Assembly (NCBI GenBank): GCA_008330645.1
Contig: VLTN01000042.1
Span: 186,001-250,000 of the forward strand
Direction of reading: 5' to 3'
Source: Cafeteria roenbergensis
Taxonomy: Eukaryota; Sar; Bigyra; Bicosoecida; Cafeteriaceae
DNA length: 64,000 nt
In this document: positions 31,507-42,615 of the stretch, in pieces
How the letters are laid out: the number at the start of each line of letters is the position of its first letter
Numbering within the stretch: position 1 is the stretch's first letter
Made by a program: the position numbers and the translations under genes
The notes under the pieces: model-generated
Databases searched by the model: none
Told to the model about the DNA's origin: nothing
The model's input: only the letters and a program-made list of their open reading frames with translations

Positions 31507-34500
31507 ATGGGAAGCACGCCGAGCGCCCCGTGCAGCGGGGACAGGGCAGTGCCGGCACCTGGCTCGCAGTACGATGCCCACCGGGGGCAGGGGCGGCCAA
31601 CGAGCGCAGCGACGCGCGTGGCCAGGCCAGCCGCTCCAGCGCCAGCGCACGCCCCCTACGAGCAGGAGGACCCGCCGCTGGTGCTCGAGGTGGGGCAGCT
31701 TGTCGACCTCATCACCGTTCGCTCCAGCCCCCACTGGCTCCCTGCGATTGTGACCAAGGTCAGGGACGGGGGCTGGCGAGTGCGGGTGACGGCGTTTGAG
31801 ATTCGCTCGCGGGGCGGCTACAAGTACTACGACCTGGACCTCGGCAGCTCAAACGACTGTAACTGCATGTCCCCCCTTGGTGAGCCCCACGCGGTGCTCT
31901 CGTTCGCGCTCGCGGGCGGCCGGCGCTCGTCGCGAGGCCGGCGCCACGTTTGCCTGCCTGCGCGGGCGCGCGCGTCCGCGCAAGTGGTTGTTTGTGTTGC
32001 ACCACTCGGCCGCGATGCCCGCCCTCGCCCGCAAGCCGCCCCGCGGTAGGGCGCCACGCTGCATCGCGCCCCTCGCTCTTGCGCCTGCCGCAGGCACGTA
32101 CACCGGCATGACTGAAGACGACATCGCGGCCTCGGGCGGATTGGAGGCAATCGCGGCAATCAGAAACGGCGTCGACGTGCCAAGCCGCGCCCCGGCGCCG
32201 GCGCCGGCGCCCGAGCTCACGGAGGAAGAGAGGAGGCGCCTCGCGAGGCAGGCCGCTCAGGGCATCGGAACGGGCACCGGCAACAAACTCATCGACGGCG
32301 ACGGAGTCCCGGGCACGGCCGATCCCAAGTCGCCCAAGCCGGCCATGCCCCACCCCATGACCAAGCCCTCATCCCCGGACACGAACCCCCTCAACCGGTG
32401 AGCATGCCGTGCCCGTCCCCGCCTCCCCAGCGTGCGCCGCGCGCAAGCTCCCGGCCAGGACCGCGCTCCTGTGGACGCAAGAGGCAGTTGCAACCATGCG
32501 AAACGCACCTCCGCCCGCGCCCGCCTGCCCCGCCCCGCACAACCCTCTCCCCGGCTTCCACCCATCGCAACGCCCGCGCAGGACTGAGGCCGCCGCGCGC
32601 GCCGAGGCCGAGCGCTTGGCGGCGTCCCCGCCCGCGGTGGGCGATTTTCTGGATGTTCGATGCCCGGACTACCGCTGGCGCGCCGGCCAAGTCACGTCCG
32701 TCCAGTTTTCGCCCGACCCAGCGACTCCGGAACGCGCCGTCATCACGTGCGAGATCACCTGCATGACCGGCTCGTCCGAGGAGCCGACCTCGGTCCAGTT
32801 TATTCACTCCGCACAAATAGGATCGCTCGACTTCGCGCCCCACTCCCAGTATTCGGACGTAACTATCCACGAATACAGCGCAGTGAGTCAGCCGAGAATC
32901 CGCCCGCGCCGCCCACGCCCGCGTTCCTCCGCCGCCGCCGGCCCAACCACTGACTTGGAGGCGTCCGCCGCCGCCAACCGTAAGTCGCCGCCGAACGTCC
33001 ACCGCCGCCGCCCGCGCCGCCCCTCCCGCCCGCGCGCCCACGCAGGGCCAAATCGTCGACTGTTTGGACGTCTTCACCAACACGCAAGGCGCCGTCCGAA
33101 GCATGTGGCGGCCCGCTGAGGTCCGCGCAACCACGAACGACTCAGTGTTGATCCATTTCCTCAACTGGGACGCGAGTGAGCAGCCCCCCCTTGCCCTGCG
33201 CGCGATGGGGCCCTGACTCGGGCCTGACCGGCAGCTGCGGTTTCGCTCGTGCTGCTCACCCCGCAACCAGGAGCACCACCGTCCCCGCCCAATCACCTCC
33301 CCATCACCGCCCCATCGCAGAGTGGGACGCCTGGTTGAACATGCACTGCGACGCGCACCGCTTGGCTCCCGTGGGCTCCCGGACGGACGACGAGACGCAG
33401 CAGCAGCGGCTCTCACGTCAGCTGGACCAGGAGTTCGTGGACGCCATGCTGAGCAAGTGAGCTCCGGGGGTGTCGCGGTCGTGATGGGAACGTCGCGAAC
33501 GCACTCAAACACCGCTGTGGCCGTAGTTCCGGCTGCGGCTGCGACTGCGACTGCGGCTGTGGGCATAATCGTCCGTCGAGAACCCGCCTAAGCCTCTCCC
33601 AGCCCACAGACGACAGCCAACACCCCCCCCCGCCGCCCCCGCGCGCACCCCTTCGCCCCCGTCGCTCGCAGCGGCCTCCGCGTCGTCCGCGTCGCCACCG
33701 ACGGATCCTGCCTATTCCGTGCCATCGCGCACCAGATCTACGGCACTCCGGACATGCACGCCAAGGTGCGCGCTGACGTCATCCAGCACATGCGAAACCA
33801 CGCCGACAGGTTTGCCCTCGTCGCCGCGGCCGTCGAGGATGCGCCCGCACCGCCAGGGCATCCGGAAGGATCGGCAGAGCATATGGAAGGATCCGATTCC
33901 GGCGCCGCTGCAGCAGCAGCAGCAGCAACTGCTGCAGCGGCGCAGGCTGGCGTTGATGCGAGCCTGATCGGGCCGGCTGCCGCTCCGGAAACGCCCCCGG
34001 CCAAGCTTGGCGCCGAGATCGCGACGTCGTCGTCGTCCACGGCGGCGGCGGCGGGTGGCACAGCTGCCTCAACGGCGAGCGTGCCTGCTGGCGAGTCAGC
34101 TGACTCGCTCGCCATCGACCCGGCCCTGGCGCGGTATCTTGAGCGCATGCAGGCGGCGTCAGCCTGGGGTGGTGACCCGGAGGTGATGGCGGCGGAGGAA
34201 CTGTTTGACCGAGAGATCGTGCTGTACAGCAGCGACGACTTTGAGCGCAACGGCGCCATCACCACCATGTCACGTATGGATCACCCTGCCCTCAGCCTGC
34301 CGTCGGGCCGCGATCCCATCCGCATCGCCTATCACGGCAGCAAACACTACAACTCGGTCGAGCTCGTCGCCGAGGAGCCACTGGCCGTCAGGAAGGGTCT
34401 TGGCTCTGCCGGCTGCGGCGGGATCCTCGCGGCGAAGCGTGCCTCCGCGTTTGGCGTGTCTGGCGGAGCGGTTTCGCCGATGAATAAGCTCGTGATGTCG

Positions 34501-34692
34501 CCGTCGACGTCGGTTTCGGCCGCAGGCACGCCCTCGGTCACTTCCGGCGCCGCCGCCGCCGCCGCCAAGCCTACTGACGCCGCGTTGCAATGTGCTGATG
34601 ACAAGTCCGCGGCCGCACCCGTCTCGGCGGAGCATTCGCCCGCGCCTGGCGGCAGCGAAGCCGCAGCGGGGTTCTCTGCGGGCGGGCTGTGA
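31507..34692 (+). CDS. OTU-family deubiquitinase with Tudor/MBT-like modules
   Basis: Predicted cysteine deubiquitinase of 754 residues from six exons: 31507..31879, 32094..32397, 32582..32882, 33046..33175, 33321..33456 and 33672..34692. The exons join in one frame through GTGAG...CAG introns. The N-terminus MGSTPSAP could be myristoylated. Three Tudor/MBT-like stretches follow: VGQLVDLITVRSSPHWLPA, VGDFLDVRCPDYRWRAGQV, and MWRPAEVR...VLIHFLNWDAKWDAW (split by an intron), ending with the expected HRLAPVG. The OTU domain starts at ATDGSCLFRAIAHQIYG with the catalytic Cys and ends at IAYHGSKHYNSVEL with the catalytic His. Between them is an Ala/Ser-rich insert of about 90 residues, before YLERMQAASAWGGDPEVMAA. 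It is closest in style to OTUD3/OTUD5. Ubiquitin-linkage preference cannot be inferred. Confidence 0.88.
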
Positions 34693-35567
34693 CGTGTCCC
34701 GCCGACGGTCCCGCTGGGGATGGCGAGAGATTGGGAAGGATTCGGACTGGGTTCGCGCCCTGCCGCGCCGCCCCCCGCTGCTGGCGCCTCCAGCGGCAGC
34801 CACCCCGGCAGCCACCCCGGCAGAGCCGGCGCGCGCACTCTGCGTCGGTCGGCGTGTGAGTCGGCGCGGTCACTGGGCGACGCCGCAACGCTTCGCCGGC
34901 TCTGCCTGTCCGCCGCACGTGTCGACGGACCCTTCGGTGTGTGGTTCACGGTGTGCGCTGGGCCCCGCACTGCCGCTGGCGGTTTCATCAGCCGTGTTTG
35001 CGCGCGCGCGCGCGTGTGTGTGAGTGTGTGCTGCGGCGGAGAGCCATGGTGCTGCGGTTGGTGGTGCCGGTTCCGGCCTGGCAATGTAACGAATCGTTGG
35101 TTGTCGGGTCCGCGCTCGCGCCCAATCACGCGCCAGTCTCCTGCAGGTCAGGGGCGCATCGGCGGCGGACACGTCTTGCCCACATACGCGGGCTGATGAG
35201 AACGCGTCACTGCAGCACCCCAGCGGTTTCGCGCGGGTGTGCGCTGCAGGTCGCGGGCCAAAACACGGGTGAACACGGGTGAACACGGGTGAACACGGGT
35301 GAACACGGGCGAACACGGGTGAACACGGGTGAACACGGGTGAACACGGGTGAACACGGGCGAACACGGGTGAACACGGGCGAACACGGGTGAACACGGGT
35401 GAACACGGGTGAACACGGGCGAACACGGGTGAACACGGGTGAACACGGGTGAACACGGGTGAACACGGGCGAACACGGGTGAACACGGGTGAACACGGGT
35501 GACCACGGGTGAACACGGGTGAACACGGGTGAACACGGGTGGGGGGGACACCACGGGCGACGTCGGC
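34693..35567. other. Convergent intergenic region containing a minisatellite
   Basis: Lies between the OTU stop and the MRH receptor stop. It contains an alternating (GC)n(GT)n tract at about 34998-35028 and the 10-bp minisatellite at 35261-35540. The frames over the minisatellite code for an artificial decapeptide and are not genes. Confidence 0.6.
35261..35540 (+). repeat. Minisatellite, 28 copies of a 10-bp unit
   Basis: Unit gaacacgggt is repeated 28 times without any length change. The first unit reads aaacacgggt, five units end in c (starting 35301, 35351, 35371, 35411, 35461) and one reads gaccacgggt (35501). It ends 27 bp before the stop codon of the minus-strand MRH gene. There are no spacers, so it is not a CRISPR array. 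Confidence 0.97.
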
Positions 35568-37582
35568 TCAGATGGTCTGGTATCCGCCGCCGCTGGAGCG
35601 GCCGGTGCCGCTGCTGCCGAAGCCGCCGCCGCTGGTGGACGGCGCCGCTGCCGACCCTGTGCCGAATGTGCCGCCAGAGGTTCCGAAGCCCGTGGAGGCG
35701 GAGGCGGGTCCGGCTGTGCCCACCGCGCAGCATGAGGCCGCTGAGCCTAGGCAGGCGCACTCGAGGCAGCCTCGGGCGCTGCTGGGGACGGACTCACGGC
35801 GCATCCAGCCCATGCGCGTTCCGGCGTGGTAGCCGCCGAAGACGACGGCTGCGAGGCAGGCTGCGGTGCCGAAGATGCCGGCGGCCACTGCGCCGCCGTT
35901 GTCGCCGCCGCTGGGGGCGGCGCCGGGGGAGGGGGAGACGGAGGCGCGCGCCGGCGGGGGGGTGGTGGAGGGGTACACCGGGCCCGGCAGAGGCGTCGAG
36001 CTGGCGGAGGGCGCGGCGGGCTTGGGCGTGGAGGAGGGGGTCGATGCCGGGCTGGGGTTGGGCTGGGGCGGCTCGATCGCGACGCCGCAGGTCTGGAGCT
36101 GGGGGACCCCAGCCGCGTAGCCGCACGCGTGCGAGTAGAAGTAGTTGTCAAAGGCGTGGAGGTCGTCCTGGTTGTTGCAGGTGGCGGGCATGCACACGTA
36201 GTGGGCTGCGGTGGCGGCGCGGGCGTCGCCGCCCGGGGTGGCTGGGTCGTACGTGGCCTGGATGGTGTACTTGGCCACGACAGCACCGTTGTTGCTGCCG
36301 CAGCTGGTGGTGAAGCTGTCGATGTCGGTCCTGCAGTCCACTTCGCAGTTCTCCGGGGCCGAGAAGTCGCAGGTGTCGTAACACTCCTGGTTCACCGCCG
36401 CAAAGGCCGCGTTGGGGCCCAGCATGGGGCGGATGAGGGCGATGTTGTCAGCCTTGCACTCGTTTGAGAGGCCGGTGGGCTGGGGGGGGGCCTTGCAGTT
36501 GCCGCCCGGGGCGTCGTTGGGAACGCCACAGGCCGCGGCGCTGCGCATGGAAATCACGTACGAGCACTCGGACTCCTCGATGGCAAAGTCCGTCTCGATG
36601 GTGGGCACGTTGGGGTCACAGTTCATCATGTACTTGACCTGCCGGGACACGAGCTCCCCGTTGGGCTTGGCAGGGCATGCAAAGGGCGAGGTCTCGTCCT
36701 GGGGGGCCGCCGTGTGGGTGATGTTGATACCGCCGGTGATGGGGTTGTCCGTGTCGAGGGGCTGGAAAATGGGGAAGCCCTCGCCGGCGATGACGCAGGT
36801 GTCGTTGCTCAGGTTCTGAATGGCCACGCCAAAGACTGGGGTGGCGGACTGGTTCTGCGGGGGGCCGCAGCGCTGGCTGCTCAGGCCGCAGACGTTGAAC
36901 GTGAAGCTGGTCTCGGGGCGATCAGTCTCGATGTGCTCGTAGAAAGTGGGCGAGCACAGCGGGCGAAGGTTCCACTTGACGAGGCCGTGGGCGGGGGACT
37001 CTGCGACGCAAGGGCCGGGGGCGACAGGACACGGCGCGCGGGGCGACGGCACCAGGTTGACGGGTGTGACCGGGGGCAGACGTGACGGGTCGGCGGGGGC
37101 CTGGGGGGCGGGGCCGCGAGCGGGGCAGCGGCGCGAGGCTGCGCGTCGGCGCAAGCGACCGATCCGATCCGCCGCCCCAGCCCACCGCCACGTGCCACTG
37201 CACTGCGCTGCGCACACAGTGCCGGGGGCCCTGCGCAAGTGCACACGGCGGGCCGGGGCCGAGGCCAGGCCCCTGGAGCCCGGGGGGTTGAACCCGTTGG
37301 CGTGCTGGCCAAGCGCTTGCGCACGCTGCCACGGCCTCACCGTAGAAGTACTCGCAGTCGTACCTGCGGGAGAGAGCATGAGCAGGGCACGAGCGGGGAC
37401 GTGCAGGCAGTCGGGGGGCGCGCGCTCCGAGCGGGGCGGCGCTCGCGAAGGCGCCAAGCGCCGCGCTTTGAGGACAGATCGCCGTCCGCTCACGAGGGGT
37501 CGCAGTGCTGCTCCATGGCGCTTGCCGAGCCGGCCAGGGCGGCAGCGGCCGCGGCCGCAAGGATCAAAGTCGCTGACCTCAT
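35568..37582 (-). CDS. Type I membrane MRH-domain protein with a YQTI tail (ATG27/M6P-receptor-like)
   Basis: Predicted sorting receptor or trafficking protein of 514 residues. Exons are 37494..37582, a 23-nt microexon 37341..37363, and 35568..37000. It has a signal peptide (MRSATLILAAAAAAALAGSA), then CDPSYDCEYFYE. A cysteine-rich luminal region with MRH features follows: LVKWNLRPLC, SFTFNVCG, VKYMMNCD, and a closing ECSYVISMRSAAAC with the Glu...Tyr arrangement that binds mannose-6-phosphate in true receptors. A second cysteine-rich part and a Ser/Pro-rich stalk lead to one transmembrane segment (about residues 409-430). The Gly/Ser-rich cytoplasmic tail ends exactly in YQTI, a YXX-phi sorting signal, as yeast Atg27 ends in a tyrosine signal. 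It is head-to-head with a soluble MRH gene. Confidence 0.72.
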
Positions 37583-37708
37583 GGCAGCGACGGTCGAGGG
37601 TGCGTCTGCGGCGCCGACGGCGGCCGCACTGGCGCGGTGCGGCAGAGTTCAACAAAGCGCCTCGCCCCGGCGACGCCTGCACCCGCCACCCCGGAACAGC
37701 CAGGAACC
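37583..37708. promoter_or_regulatory. Bidirectional promoter region of the MRH gene pair
   Basis: Only 126 bp separate the start codons of two MRH genes transcribed away from each other. The shortness strongly suggests co-expression. No specific element recognised. Confidence 0.45.
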
Positions 37709-38783
37709 ATGCTTGGCGTCCTCGCCGTGCTCGCTGCGGTGCTCGGCGTCGCCAGCGCTGGAAAGATCTGCGACCCGGCGTGAGAGCGGCCCCGCGCGCG
37801 GGCGGTCCGCGGCGCCGGCTGCGCCCGGACGCCGTTCGGCGGCCTTGCCGTGGCGACAAATCTGCAATCGCGCCCTCGAAGACTCCGACCGCGCGCTCGC
37901 CCCGCCCCCCCCCCCGCCACCGCTGCCTCGCGCCGCGCAGCTACGAGTGCAAGTACTTCTTTGGTGAGCGGTGGCGCGCCGTGGCGAGCCCATGCGCCCC
38001 ACGCGCCGCAGCAACAAGCCCGCCGCCCCCTTTGCGCAGCCGCCGCACCCCCGACCGCCACCGCCACGCTCGCCGCCGCCGCCCGCGCTCGCTCGTTCGC
38101 CGCGCCCGCGCTGCTCGCAGACGCCGGCACTGACCTGTGGAAGTGGGACTTTTCTGACTCTTGCAACGAGGGCGAGGAGTTCCTGTACGAGGTGCCGAAC
38201 CGCGCCGACAACCTCGCCTACCACATGCAGCTGTGCGGCATTGCCGACCACAAGTGCGCCCCGGGATCGCCGTACACGACGGGAACGGTCCTGCAGACGT
38301 ATGATGCCGAGGGCGGCAGCGCCTGCCAGGTTCTGGGCCAGGGCGCGCCCATTTTCTCGGCGTGGCCCATGGACGCCAACAACATCCCCACCGGACTCAA
38401 CATCACCTTCCGCGGCGCGCCCCCCATCGTTGGCGAGTGAGTTCCAGCCCAGCCCAGGCTGTGCCTCCCCCGCTGGCCCGCTTGCTGCCCAGGCCGCAGC
38501 CGCTGCAGCGCCGCGCGCCTGCGACGATCTCGCGAGTCGCCTGCCGCCGAGCCCACCTCCCGCCCTCGCTCGCTTGCTCGCTCGCTCCCCTTCGCGCAGG
38601 ACCACGTGCGATTTTAACCCGGTCACTGAGGCGTACGACTACCGCCACTCCGTGTTCCAGCTCAAGTGCGACTACAGCGTGCCGATGATGGTCGTTGACA
38701 CCATCGTGGAGGGGCCCACTTGCTTCTACAACATCTACGGGCGCAGCAAGCACGCGTGCCCCGAGACGTGCAACAATATGTGA
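37709..38783 (+). CDS. Soluble secreted or luminal MRH-domain protein
   Basis: Small luminal protein of 197 residues from exons 37709..37779, 37941..37963 (23 nt), 38121..38436 and 38600..38783. It has a signal peptide (MLGVLAVLAAVLGVASA), CDPAYECKYFF across the microexon, then one MRH domain: LWKWDFSDSC, NLAYHMQLCG, VFQLKCDYSVPM, and the closing GPTCFYNIYGRSKHACP. There is no transmembrane segment. It ends in ETCNNM soon after the last domain cysteine. It shares signal exon, phase-2 first intron and 23-nt microexon with the divergent membrane MRH gene, so the two are paralogues. Possible roles are glycan recognition in the ER/Golgi or as partner of the membrane form. Glycan binding is not proven by the sequence. 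Confidence 0.75.
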
Positions 38784-39938
38784 TGGCGCAGCGACCGCCC
38801 GCGGTGCGTGTGCGAGTGGATCGCCGCGCCGCACGCTTGGCCGATCGCAGCCTGCTATCTTCGTGTTCAGCGGAACCAATCTGCCTGCTCGCCACCCTTC
38901 CCGCCCCCTTTGAGCGTGCACCTGTGTCACACACACACCCTCTCACGCGCGCCCGTTTGCGCGCGAAGCAGGAGCCGGCTGGCTGACATTGCGTCTGGGG
39001 CCGACTGCTGCCGGCAGCCAGAGGGCCTGCCCGGTGCCCGCATGGCCCGGCAGCAGCACACGACCGCAGGCAAAAGGCCAAAGAGGCCATGCAGCTGTGC
39101 TTGGGGGGGGGGGCAGCCCAGTCGCGTTGTTCCGCGTGAGCGAGCCCGACCCCTTGCGAGGCAAATACCATCAATCTTTGTGATGGCCCGAGTTTGGGCT
39201 CGGAGCTCCAACCCGAACGATTCACCAAGGGCACATGTCGGCGAGGGCTCGCGTAAAGAGAGAAGCCAAAGGCATCACGTGGAACCCACTTGCAGCCCGC
39301 ATCTTGGAACAAAAAGCGATTTTTCACCTTCAGTGTCTCACTTGCCAGATATTTAGGAGCGATGGTTGTGAACACCATTCAATGCTCTCAAAGTGGTGTG
39401 AGCCTCAACGTCGACGGAATTGAGTGCAGGATGAACGGGTCCTTGGAGAACTTCAATGTCGCAGCGAGGGCCCAACGTGCACGTCAGTGAGCTGCTTACA
39501 AGTGCTGAGCAGCGAAACTCGCTGAATGCGTCAGAAGGGTGAATTTGATTCAGACATTGCCGCGCTCGGACAGTGGGGAGAAACCTCCGGCTCGTGTTTG
39601 GGTCTGCGTGCTTGAGCGAGAGCAACGCCGTGGCCGTCCCGTCAGCATCTCTGCCCATTAGCTCGATGCGTTCGGCAGCAATCAAACGCGAGGCTGGCGA
39701 TATTTCTCATTTGTGCGCAGCGCTTGTTGTGTTGGCGCCCCAGCGGACCGGGCGCCGCAACGCACAGCGCACAATGGCAATGCGCGTCTCCCAATGCTTG
39801 CCAGTGAGATGGAAGAAGCGGTGGGGGGTCGTGCGCGCGCGAGAGCGGGCAAGGTCGAGGGCTGGCCGAGATTGCAGGCTCGCCTCTGCCAGCGCCGCTT
39901 GCACAATTCGGCCCGCGCACTCGGAGAGCGCCCGCGCC
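38784..39938. other. Long intergenic region with a lower-GC island
   Basis: Lies between the soluble MRH gene and the proteasome gene. It starts with CA and GC dinucleotide tracts (about 38927-38965). From about 39160 to 39720 base composition is visibly lower in GC than anywhere else nearby (for example gcgatttttcacc, ttggagaacttcaatg). Short frames in this part match nothing I recognise and lack intron-exon logic. Confidence 0.5.
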
Positions 39939-41413
39939 ATGGCCGACTCCCGCTACAACTTCTCCCTGACCACGTTCGACAAGAGCGGTCGCCTGGGGCA
40001 GATTGACCACGCTCTCAAGGCGGTGGAGAACGGCGACACCACCCTGGGCATCCGCGGTGAGCAGCGGCTTCGCAAGGAACGCCGAGCCAACGCCCCGCCA
40101 CCGCGCGAGGCGGCTCCCGGGCCGAGCCGACCGCGGCGGCAGGTCGCGCGTGGCGAGCATGCGACAAGCGCAGCGCGCAGCGGCCGCCCGTGGAGCCCCC
40201 GTCCCTCACGCGCGCCGTTCTCGCTCTCGCTGGGTTTGCTTGCGCTTGCCTCGCAGCGGGCAACGGCGTGGTTCTGGCCACGAAGAAGGTTTTGGCCACC
40301 ACCCTCGTGGACGAGGCCTCGGTCCAGCAGATCGCCATCATCGCGGACCATGTTGGTGAGCCAGGAGCGCGCTGGCGGGCGGGGAGGGCGCTGGCCGTCG
40401 ATTTGGGCTGGCGTCTCTGCCCGCGTTGTGCGGCTTTGCCCGGCCGCGCCACCGCTGCCCCTGCGGCGCCGGCACGCGCCTCGCGCCCACGACGGTGACC
40501 GCCGACTGCCCGTTCCCCCGCAGGCATCGCGTACGCGGGCATGGGCCCTGACTTCCGCGTGCTTGTGAAGCACGGGCAGAAGATTGCGCAAAAGTACAAG
40601 CGCACCTACGGAGTGAGGCTGGCACGCGCGAGAGGCAGCCGCGGCGGCCTACACCTGCACCCAGTGCGATGCAGAATCCCGGCGCCCCCCCCCCAATTCC
40701 CTTTCCACTGGCCAGTCCGCGCCGGAAGGGGGCTGCCCGCCCCGCATACGCGCGCCCCGGGCCGCTCGATGGCTGCTTGCCACACGCCGAGTGTGGCCCC
40801 GCTTCACCCCCGCGCTGGCCTTGCCCGCAGGAGCCCATCCCCGTGCTGGAGCTGGTCCGCGGCGTGGCCAGGACCATGCAGGAGTTCACGCAGTCGGGCG
40901 GCGTGCGGCCCTTTGGCGTGTCTCTGCTTGTGGCCGGCTGGGACCAGGTCGAGGGCCCGTCGCTGTACCAGGTGGACCCCTCTGGCACCTACTTCGGCTG
41001 GAAGGCCAGCGCGGTGGGCAAGGAGCAGGCGGCTGCTAAGGCCTTCTTGGAGAAGCGCTTTGATGGTGAGACCCTGCTGCAGTCGACGGCTAGCCTCCCC
41101 GCCCGCGCCAGCGCCCGCGCCGCGGCCCAGCGCCACGGCGGCCTCCTCAGCCGCCCGGGCGATGCTGCTTGTGCTGCGAGTGTGCGCCCCCCCCCCCCCC
41201 CCCCCCTCTTCCCTTCCCCTCGCAGATGACATGGACGTCGACGACGCCGTTCACACTTCCATCATGACGCTTCGCGAGGGTTTCGAGGGCGAGGTGACGG
41301 CCAGCAACATCGAGATCGCCATGGCCGTGCCGGACGAGTCCTGCCCGGCCGGCGGCAGGTTCATGGTGCTGCCGGTCGCTGAGGTTGGCGACTACCTCGA
41401 CGAGGGCGAGTGA
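39939..41413 (+). CDS. PSMA2: 20S proteasome subunit alpha type-2
   Basis: Outer-ring alpha subunit of the 20S proteasome, a non-catalytic ring that gates entry. Five exons (39939..40056, 40257..40355, 40524..40612, 40831..41065, 41226..41413) join to 242 residues; human PSMA2 has 234. The N-terminal proteasome alpha signature SRYNFSLTTFDKSGRLGQID is present. So are the family blocks NGVVLATKK, GIAYAGMGPDFRVLV, EPIPVLELV, YTQ-like FTQSGGVRPFGVSLLVAGWD, PSGTYFGWKA and FLEKRF. All introns are GTGAG...CAG; the last contains a C17-type pyrimidine run before its acceptor (about 41190-41207). Upstream lies the lower-GC spacer. This is one of the surest calls in the window. Confidence 0.97.
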
Positions 41414-41850
41414 TTCCGGGTCCTGGCACGCGCACTGCTCACCCCAGCTCCTCCTCCTCCCCCACCACGGCACCCTCTCTCTCTCCCGCTCTTCCCTCGG
41501 CATCCTTTGCGCGCCTTTCCCTTTGCTGCGCGCATTCAAGCGCAATTTCGTTTGAGCACCGCACGGACAGCGCGCAGACATCCCCACGGTCCCACAGGCA
41601 CACGCCCACGCACAGCATGCGCCGAACCCGAACGCGGGAGCCCCACAACAGCGTGCGATGCGCAATAGCATGGCTGCGTGCTCCCACCCGCAGCCCGGTG
41701 TGCGGCGCGCGTGGCAGCGGCCGCAACGGCGACTGGCGTGTGGCCCCGAGTTGCTTCGGCCGCGAACGGCTCTGCCGGGCGGTCAGCGTTGGCTCCTTCG
41801 GCGCGCGCTCTCGCGGGCCGGCTGCACCCCTTTTCGCGAACGGATCTCCC
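41414..41850. other. Intergenic spacer
   Basis: Spacer between the proteasome gene and the small membrane-protein gene. It is pyrimidine-rich (ctcctcctcctcccccacc, ctctctctcccgctcttcc). No gene seen. Confidence 0.5.
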
Positions 41851-42615
41851 ATGCGCGCCGTTGCCGCCATGTGTGAGTGATTTGCCGCGTTGCGGCTGGG
41901 CGGCGCGCCGCGCTGCGCGCTCGGGAGGGGCGCCTGCGACCAGCAGCCTGGCGCCGCCACGCTGATGATGTGCTTGCGCCCCGCAGTCGCGCTCGCCGCC
42001 GCGCTTGCGGTGGCGCACGCCGAGCCCACGGTTGAGAGCCTCCAGGCCGAGGTGGCCGACCTCAAGGCGCAGCTGGCCAAGGCCAAGGACACCGGCTCCG
42101 GCATGGCTTGCACCAAGTTCGTGCTGTTCACCGGTCTCGACACCGTCATGGCCGGCTTCGGCTTGATCGACAGCGGCGTGAAGCTCGCCACCACCCGCAC
42201 CACTGCGGAGCTGCTCGGCGCGGGCGCCAGCGCGGCCTGCGGCGCCTTTGATCAGGTCCGCTCGCTCGCCGCCGACGCCGCCGACCAGGCCCTCGCCCAC
42301 CCCAGCGTGGCCCCGCACGTGGGCGAGGTCCGCAAGACCGCCACTGAGGTCTTCACCCAGGTCGTCTCCACCGTCAACGCCGCCGTCGTCTCCGCCTGCA
42401 CCACCGCCATGACCACGCTCGACCCGGCCTGGGCCAACGTGGCGCCCTCCACCTCCGAGGCGGCCGTCCCCGTCTTCTGGACCATTGCAGCCCTCCTCGT
42501 GGCCTCCCTCTTCTCGCAGATGTGCGCCTGCATGTGCGGCTCTGCGCCCCGCCCCGCCAAGAAGGCCGCCTCCTCCGGCTCCGGCAAGAACCGCTCCGGC
42601 AAGAACCGCAAGTGA
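41851..42615 (+). CDS. Small type I membrane protein of unknown function
   Basis: 216 residues from exons 41851..41872 and 41987..42615. The 22-nt first exon (ATG CGC GCC GTT GCC GCC ATG T) joins in phase to the long exon, giving signal peptide MRAVAAMFALAAALAVAHA. An ATG at 41964 without splicing would give a weaker leader and is the alternative. After the leader comes a short coiled-coil-like heptad stretch (VESLQAEVADLKAQLAKAK), then an Ala/Thr-rich ectodomain with few cysteines. One transmembrane segment (VFWTIAALLVASLFSQ) follows, then a juxtamembrane MCACMCG that could be palmitoylated, and a basic Lys/Ser/Gly tail with a duplicated SGKNR. I do not recognise the family. Confidence 0.65.

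Noticed and set aside
35261-35540. Possible CRISPR array
   Set aside because: Units are contiguous 10-mers without spacers, in a eukaryotic intergenic region.
35148-35760. Minus-strand frames with repeated HPCSPVFTRV
   Set aside because: Translation of the 10-bp minisatellite; three units make 30 nt so all frames stay open. No start, no conserved flank; the real MRH frame stops at 35568.
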